54,940 nucleotides of DNA from Paracoccaceae bacterium (GTDB lineage Bacteria > Pseudomonadota > Alphaproteobacteria > Rhizobiales > Stappiaceae): contig PARB01000078.1 of NCBI GenBank assembly GCA_002709505.1, forward strand, positions 1-54,940, written 5' to 3'. The position numbers were made by a program, and so were the translations under genes. The notes under the pieces are model-generated. The model was given only the letters and a program-made list of their open reading frames with translations, searched no databases and was not told the DNA's origin. Below, in pieces: positions 50,640 through 54,940 of the stretch; the first letter of the stretch is position 1; each line of letters opens with the position of its first letter.

Positions 50640-51749
50640 ATGGGTGCGCAACCGACCACCACGCCCAGATTGAGCCCGACGGACCGCTTGAAGCGCCGCG
50701 TCAAGACGCTCGGATTGCGCGTTCTGTCGGCAAGCGGCGCGACCCGTCTGGTCGCCCGTCGCTATGGCGGGCGCGGCGTCATCCTGATGTTCCACGACTT
50801 CACACCGGACCCGAAAGCCGATCTCGACCAGGGCTGCAGGAGCGCCGACTTCGAGCGGATCCTCAAGGACCTGCGCCGCAGCGGCCGCGACATCGTCACG
50901 ATGGACGAGGCGCTGCAACGGCTGGAGGACCCGCAAGCGCGCCCCTTCGCCGTTCTGACCTTCGACGACGGCTATCGCTCGAATATCGACATCGCTCTGC
51001 CGATGCTGGAACGCCATCACGCGCCGGCGACGATCTTCGTCCCGACGGAAATGATGACGCGCACGATCAACGCCTGGTGGCTTGGGCTGAAACATCTGTT
51101 CCTCGACAACGACCATGTCGAGATCGAGCCGATGGGCGTCCGGTTCGCCTGTCCCGACCGCGCCGCCAAGACGGCCGCGTTGCGCCGCGCAACCGCGTGG
51201 GTCTGGGAGGATTTTCACAGAGCGGAGATGCTCGGACCGACCTTCGCACGGCACGGCGTCTCGCTGCCCGACATCGTCGAGGCGCAGGCGATCGACGAAG
51301 CGGAGATGGTGGAGATCGACCGCCACCCGCTTGTCGAGATCGGGGCCCACACCACAACGCACCGCGCGCTTGCCCTGCTGGATGCGGAGAGCGTGCGCCG
51401 TGATATCGTCGACAACAAGACCTACCTGGAAGACCGGCTGGGCCGGGACGTGGGCCATTTCGCCTATCCCTATGGCGCGCCGTCGATCAGCGGCCGGCGC
51501 GAAGCGGAGATCGTGCGAAGCGCCGGCTTCCGCAGTGCCGTCACGACGACGGCCGGCTGCCTGTTTCCCTCCCACCTCGACGAACGCTTCCTCCTGCCCC
51601 GGCAAAACGGCGAATACACCGACGACAGCGCGGCCTATACGGCCTGCGGCGTGAACGGGCTTTTCCGCGCCATCGCGACGCGAGGCGGAGATCCGGTCGC
51701 GGTCGGGGCCGGACCCTACCGCTTCGCGTCAACGGGAGCACGCGGATGA
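50640..51749 (+). CDS. Polysaccharide deacetylase (NodB homology, CE4)
   Basis: A 369-residue protein with the CE4 motifs VILMFHDF, AVLTFDDGYRSN (catalytic and metal aspartates), EIGAHTTTHRALA (metal histidines), and FAYPYGAPS. It removes N- or O-acetyl groups from a polysaccharide or its precursor. The start MGAQPTTTP at 50640 was chosen as the nearest ATG to the conserved part; no signal peptide is evident. It overlaps the following GT4 (ATGA). Confidence 0.9.
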   Translation: MGAQPTTTPRLSPTDRLKRRVKTLGLRVLSASGATRLVARRYGGRGVILMFHDFTPDPKADLDQGCRSADFERILKDLRRSGRDIVTMDEALQRLEDPQARPFAVLTFDDGYRSNIDIALPMLERHHAPATIFVPTEMMTRTINAWWLGLKHLFLDNDHVEIEPMGVRFACPDRAAKTAALRRATAWVWEDFHRAEMLGPTFARHGVSLPDIVEAQAIDEAEMVEIDRHPLVEIGAHTTTHRALALLDAESVRRDIVDNKTYLEDRLGRDVGHFAYPYGAPSISGRREAEIVRSAGFRSAVTTTAGCLFPSHLDERFLLPRQNGEYTDDSAAYTACGVNGLFRAIATRGGDPVAVGAGPYRFASTGARG

Positions 51750-53047
51750 AACCGGCGGACATCGCTCCTCCTGCCCCAACGGGTACCGATCCCGACGCGT
51801 CGCCGTTTCGCGACGCGGTGCTTGTTCATGTGGTGCGGCAATACAAGCCGAGCGTCGGCGGCCTGGAGGATTTCGTCGCAAGCCTTGTGGCGCGCCAGCG
51901 CGGCCGGTTCCGGCGCATCCGCATCATCACCTGCGACAGGCTGTTTCGCGGTGACGGCCGCAAGCTTGCCAAACGCGAAATCATCAACGGCGCGGAAGTG
52001 GTGCGGCTGCCGTACATCGGTTCGACACGCTATCCCATTTGCATGGGCGTCCTGTCGGAGCTTGCGGATGCCGATCTGGTGCATGTGCATGCCATCGACT
52101 TCTTCTTCGATGCGCTGGCCTTCACCCGCCGGCTGCACCGCAAACCGCTGGTCGCAACGACCCATGGCGGGTTCTTCCACAGCCCCGACTACCGGCTGCT
52201 CAAGCGCATCTGGTTCCGCTCGATCACCAGGGCAGCGGCCCGGCGCTACGGTGCACTCGCCTGCTGCAGCGAAAGCGACTACGAGCGCTTCGCCCGTATT
52301 GCGCCCGACAAGGTGCGGCTGATCGAGAACGGCGTCGACATCGAGAAGTTCGCCGGCGCCGGATCGCCGGCACCGGCCAAATCGCTGATCACCATCGGCC
52401 GCCTGGCGCACAACAAGCGCGTCGACCGGCTGCTCGACACGATGACCCGGCTCGTCGCCAGCGACCCGGACTGGCGGCTCTCCATCATCGGCACGCCGTT
52501 CGACTGGAGCCGGGACGATGTCGCGGCGATGATCGCGGACCGCGGCCTCGGTGGCAATGTCGAGCTGCACGTCGGTCCGAGCGATGCGGAGATGCGCGAC
52601 CTGATCGGCAAGGCCAGCCTGTTCGTCAGCGCCTCGCAGCATGAAGGTTTCGGCATCGCGCTGATCGAGGCGATGAGCGCGGGCCTGTCGAGCGTGGTGG
52701 AGGGCAATGACGCCTTCGCCGCCTTCGCCCAGAAGCACAGCGGCATCACGCTTTGCGATTATGGCGATCCCGACGGGACGGCGGCGGCGATCCGCGCGGC
52801 CTTCGCGGCCATCGAAACCGATCCGCAATCCGCGCGCGACGCGGCAATCGCGCAGGCGCAAGCCTATTCCTGGGACGCAACCGCCCTGCGCTACGAGGCG
52901 CTGTACCGGGAGGTTCTCGGGCGTTGGCCCGGCGACGGCACAGCCTCCGGCGCCGTCGCTCCGGCACGTTTGTCCGCCGCGAACCCCGCCCAGACATCCG
53001 TCGCGCCGACGCACAGCCACAAGAGTGCTGCCGTCTTGATCGAATAG
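51746..53047 (+). CDS. Family GT4 glycosyltransferase
   Basis: A 433-residue glycosyltransferase with VVRQYKPSVGGLEDFVASL, the C-domain start SLITIGRLAHNKRVDRLLD and the donor motif SASQHEGFGIALIEAMSAG. It probably adds one sugar of the exopolysaccharide repeat. Its last ~50 codons overlap the convergent polymerase gene by 157 nt; the tail there (Ala/Ser/Pro-rich) is not part of the conserved fold. Confidence 0.88.
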   Translation: MKPADIAPPAPTGTDPDASPFRDAVLVHVVRQYKPSVGGLEDFVASLVARQRGRFRRIRIITCDRLFRGDGRKLAKREIINGAEVVRLPYIGSTRYPICMGVLSELADADLVHVHAIDFFFDALAFTRRLHRKPLVATTHGGFFHSPDYRLLKRIWFRSITRAAARRYGALACCSESDYERFARIAPDKVRLIENGVDIEKFAGAGSPAPAKSLITIGRLAHNKRVDRLLDTMTRLVASDPDWRLSIIGTPFDWSRDDVAAMIADRGLGGNVELHVGPSDAEMRDLIGKASLFVSASQHEGFGIALIEAMSAGLSSVVEGNDAFAAFAQKHSGITLCDYGDPDGTAAAIRAAFAAIETDPQSARDAAIAQAQAYSWDATALRYEALYREVLGRWPGDGTASGAVAPARLSAANPAQTSVAPTHSHKSAAVLIE

Positions 53048-54237
53048 AGCGAGTTCGACACCACCATCAGCAGGCTGATGTAGGTCACCACCAGCGCGCG
53101 GAAGCGCCAGGCATCGCTTGAGCGCACCGGCACGAAGACGAAGGCCGTCCACATCGCAACCACGCCGATGAGGCCGAACTGGTGCAGCGTATAGGCATAG
53201 CCGCTGTCGTCGAGAAACGTCTCCACGCCGGAAATGCCGAACAGGCCGGCGAGATCCAGCTTGAGGAAGAGGCGAGCGGAGTGGAACCAGCGTCCGCCGA
53301 GGTTGTCCTGCCATCCGACCTGGGTGGTCGACAGGCCGTAGAGCACCAGCAGCAGCGCGAACATCGCCGGAACCAGCCACCAGACGACGCGCGGCACGAA
53401 GCGGTAGACCAGGAAGGCCGCGAAGAAGGCGATGCAGACGAAGAGGCCGAAGCGGGCGTCGCCCAGGATGATCACCGTGGCGGCGGCGGCAAACAGCAGC
53501 TTGCGACGGGCCATGTCCTTGCGAAACAGCGCCCACATGCCCAGAAACGCGCCGAAGTTGCCCATCGACACCGGCTCCAGGAACACCGACGACACCCGGT
53601 GAATGCCGAGAAACGGGAAGAAATTCCGCCCTTCCGGGCGAATTCCGCTGATGAAGAGGTCCGAGCCTTCGGTGAAATTGTCGCCGGCATTGATGGTGCC
53701 GCGGGCGATGTAATAGTCGTTGATGTTGATGTTGGCGAGGAAGAGGTCGAGCAGGAAATACTCGAACAGGCCCACGGCGATGACGATCCCCGCGCAGGCA
53801 AGCACCAGCTTGTCGACCGAGCGGATGTCACGCACGCCGCGGCCTAGAAAATAGAAGCAGATCGGGATCAGACCGTCGCGGATCCCCTTCAGGTCAAGCT
53901 CCGGCCGCATCGCCAGGATCAGCGCCATATAGGTCAGATAGATCGTCAGCACGACGTAGAGATCGACCCGCCGGTCGAGCGCCAGCAGGAAGCCGACGCC
54001 GATCAGCAGCACTTCCACCAGCATCACATGGCTTGCCGAGATCCCGGTCACCCGCGTGTTGATGAACGCCAGGAAGCAGTTGAACACCAGCGCGGCGATC
54101 ACGATGGCAAAGACCGATCGCAGCCACAGGTCATAGGTGTCCGCACGCACGACGAAGGGCGAGAAGCCGGGCGGAAGCGATGCCGCGCGCGACGCAGGCG
54201 CGACCGCGGGCGGTTGATCAGGCTGCGAGCGCCACAT
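52891..54237 (-). CDS. O-antigen polymerase-like membrane protein (Wzy-like)
   Basis: A 448-residue membrane protein with about ten hydrophobic helices (SVFAIVIAALVFNCFLAFIN, LLIGVGFLLALDRRVDLYVV and others) and a large periplasmic loop around GTINAGDNFTEGSDLFISG, the layout of Wzy polymerases. It would join repeat units in the periplasm. The poorly conserved C-terminal tail shares DNA with the convergent GT4. The start overlaps the end of the Wzc-like gene by 20 nt. Confidence 0.83.
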   Translation of the reverse strand: MWRSQPDQPPAVAPASRAASLPPGFSPFVVRADTYDLWLRSVFAIVIAALVFNCFLAFINTRVTGISASHVMLVEVLLIGVGFLLALDRRVDLYVVLTIYLTYMALILAMRPELDLKGIRDGLIPICFYFLGRGVRDIRSVDKLVLACAGIVIAVGLFEYFLLDLFLANININDYYIARGTINAGDNFTEGSDLFISGIRPEGRNFFPFLGIHRVSSVFLEPVSMGNFGAFLGMWALFRKDMARRKLLFAAAATVIILGDARFGLFVCIAFFAAFLVYRFVPRVVWWLVPAMFALLLVLYGLSTTQVGWQDNLGGRWFHSARLFLKLDLAGLFGISGVETFLDDSGYAYTLHQFGLIGVVAMWTAFVFVPVRSSDAWRFRALVVTYISLLMVVSNSLYSIKTAALLWLCVGATDVWAGFAADKRAGATAPEAVPSPGQRPRTSRYSAS

Positions 54238-54940
54238 TGCCGATCATCCTGTCCTGCCACGGCTGCAGCAGCGTCAACGTCCTGTCGAGATCCTGACGCG
54301 AGGTCTGCCCGAGGTGGGTGACGAGCAGGATCGCGTCACTCTGCCCAAGCAGGACCGGCAGATAGGGATTGGACAAGGCGGAGCCGCCGTCGATCAGAAG
54401 GAACTCATCCTCGCCGGCGCCGATCTGGTTGTCTCCGGGAACATGGGCATGCCCGTCCAGACGCTCCACCGTGAAGGGCGACGCCGCCGCGCCCGCACGC
54501 AGTGCCGCCGGCGCGAAGCCGTCCTCCTCGAGCGCGGGACCCGCCCGGCGCCGGCTGGACAGGCGTGTGCGCTTCGGCTCCTGCGCGGTCAGCATGTCGC
54601 GCCGCGGCGCGCTCAAGGCCGCATTGGCATCGGTGCGCGCGAGCAAGACGTCCTCGCCCATGTCGTAAAGACCGCTGGCGATTGCCCGCACCAGAGGCGA
54701 CAGCGCGGCCTCCTCGCCGGCCGAGACCACAAGGATGTTTGCCGGACGCTCCTCCGCGAAGGCATGGCGCAAGGCATAGGCAACGCGCGCAACGGCAAGC
54801 TGGCGCTCGGATGTGCGGGTCGCGGGGCTTTCGCCCGGCATGAAGCGCGCCAGGCGCGTAGACACCTTGCCGCTTCCGGGCGCACTCAGCCGGGCGATCA
54901 GCGGAACGCCGGTGCGTTCGACCAGTTCCCGATCCGACCC
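54218..54940 (-). CDS. Wzc/CpsD-like polysaccharide kinase-type ATPase, partial
   Basis: At least 240 residues of a protein that starts beyond the window edge. The visible part begins SDRELVERTGVPLIARLSAP, similar to the start of the cytoplasmic ATPase domain of chain-length/BY-kinase proteins. It continues with VARVAYALRHAFAEER, NILVVSAGEEAALSPLVRAI in place of a Walker A, and FLLIDGGSALSNPYLPVLLG with SDAILLVTHLG. The canonical GKT Walker A is degenerate (SAGEEAALS), so ATP binding is doubtful. Confidence 0.75.
   Translation of the reverse strand, partial: GSDRELVERTGVPLIARLSAPGSGKVSTRLARFMPGESPATRTSERQLAVARVAYALRHAFAEERPANILVVSAGEEAALSPLVRAIASGLYDMGEDVLLARTDANAALSAPRRDMLTAQEPKRTRLSSRRRAGPALEEDGFAPAALRAGAAASPFTVERLDGHAHVPGDNQIGAGEDEFLLIDGGSALSNPYLPVLLGQSDAILLVTHLGQTSRQDLDRTLTLLQPWQDRMIGNVALAA

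Overview
This 54.9-kb, GC-rich window reads as chromosome of an alphaproteobacterium, most likely Hyphomicrobiales (Rhizobiales). The signs are hemP with a nearby heme monooxygenase, OpgC/OpgH-type glucan genes, an amino acid:carrier-protein ligase beside its own carrier protein, and coding that is almost wholly GC-ending. A family-level guess such as Stappiaceae cannot be proved from this sequence. The window opens inside a pabB-pabC fusion gene and closes inside a Wzc-like exopolysaccharide kinase gene; otherwise genes are tightly packed, with many ATGA/GTGA overlaps.

Layout. 1-6.1 kb: folate gene end, a nucleotidyltransferase, and pheS - membrane protein - pheT. 6.2-8.5 kb: a heme/iron locus (hemP divergent from a DUF2325 protein and a heme-monooxygenase-like protein) with two near-identical AT-rich promoter elements. 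8.6-9.7 kb: mtnA. 9.8-18.3 kb: the most unusual region, described below. 18.8-22.4 kb: an ion channel and a cyanide-insensitive-type cytochrome bd oxidase (cydA, cydB, DUF2474). 22.5-33.9 kb: an esterase, OpgC, a TPR protein, a YeeE/YedE transporter, DUF302, a TPP enzyme with a CaiB-type CoA-transferase, a membrane protein and OpgH. 34-37.3 kb: a four-gene operon (MDR dehydrogenase, degenerate 6-pyruvoyl-tetrahydropterin-synthase-like protein, glycosyltransferase, methyltransferase). 37.3-38.6 kb: a 3-oxoadipyl-CoA thiolase. 38.9-44.8 kb: acyl carrier protein, acyl-CoA-dehydrogenase-like protein, amino acid:carrier-protein ligase, DUF1839 and a GH2 protein. 44.8-54.9 kb: exopolysaccharide genes (double alpha/beta hydrolase, GH5, flippase, two GT4, deacetylase, polymerase, kinase).

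The region that deserves most attention is 9780-16972. On the minus strand, an overlapping operon encodes a PLP aminotransferase, a HAD hydrolase, a saccharopine-dehydrogenase-like protein and a methyltransferase. The last codons of the methyltransferase run into a tRNA gene (12322-12509), followed by a 110-residue repetitive Ala/Pro/Val peptide with a near-perfect Shine-Dalgarno. The tRNA is canonical only if a ~110-nt insertion is removed from its D loop. Its acceptor stem resembles tRNA-Arg, yet its anticodon is UGG, which reads the proline codon CCA. The peptide gene writes 14 of its 16 prolines as CCA, whereas the adjacent methyltransferase uses no CCA among 19. Facing this operon is a divergent arginyl-tRNA synthetase paralogue (9780-11489). 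Together these look like a dedicated tRNA / synthetase / amino-acid-biosynthesis / target-peptide cassette, organised like the pyrrolysine cassette but aimed at a sense codon. The parts are read directly from the sequence; the working together is inference.
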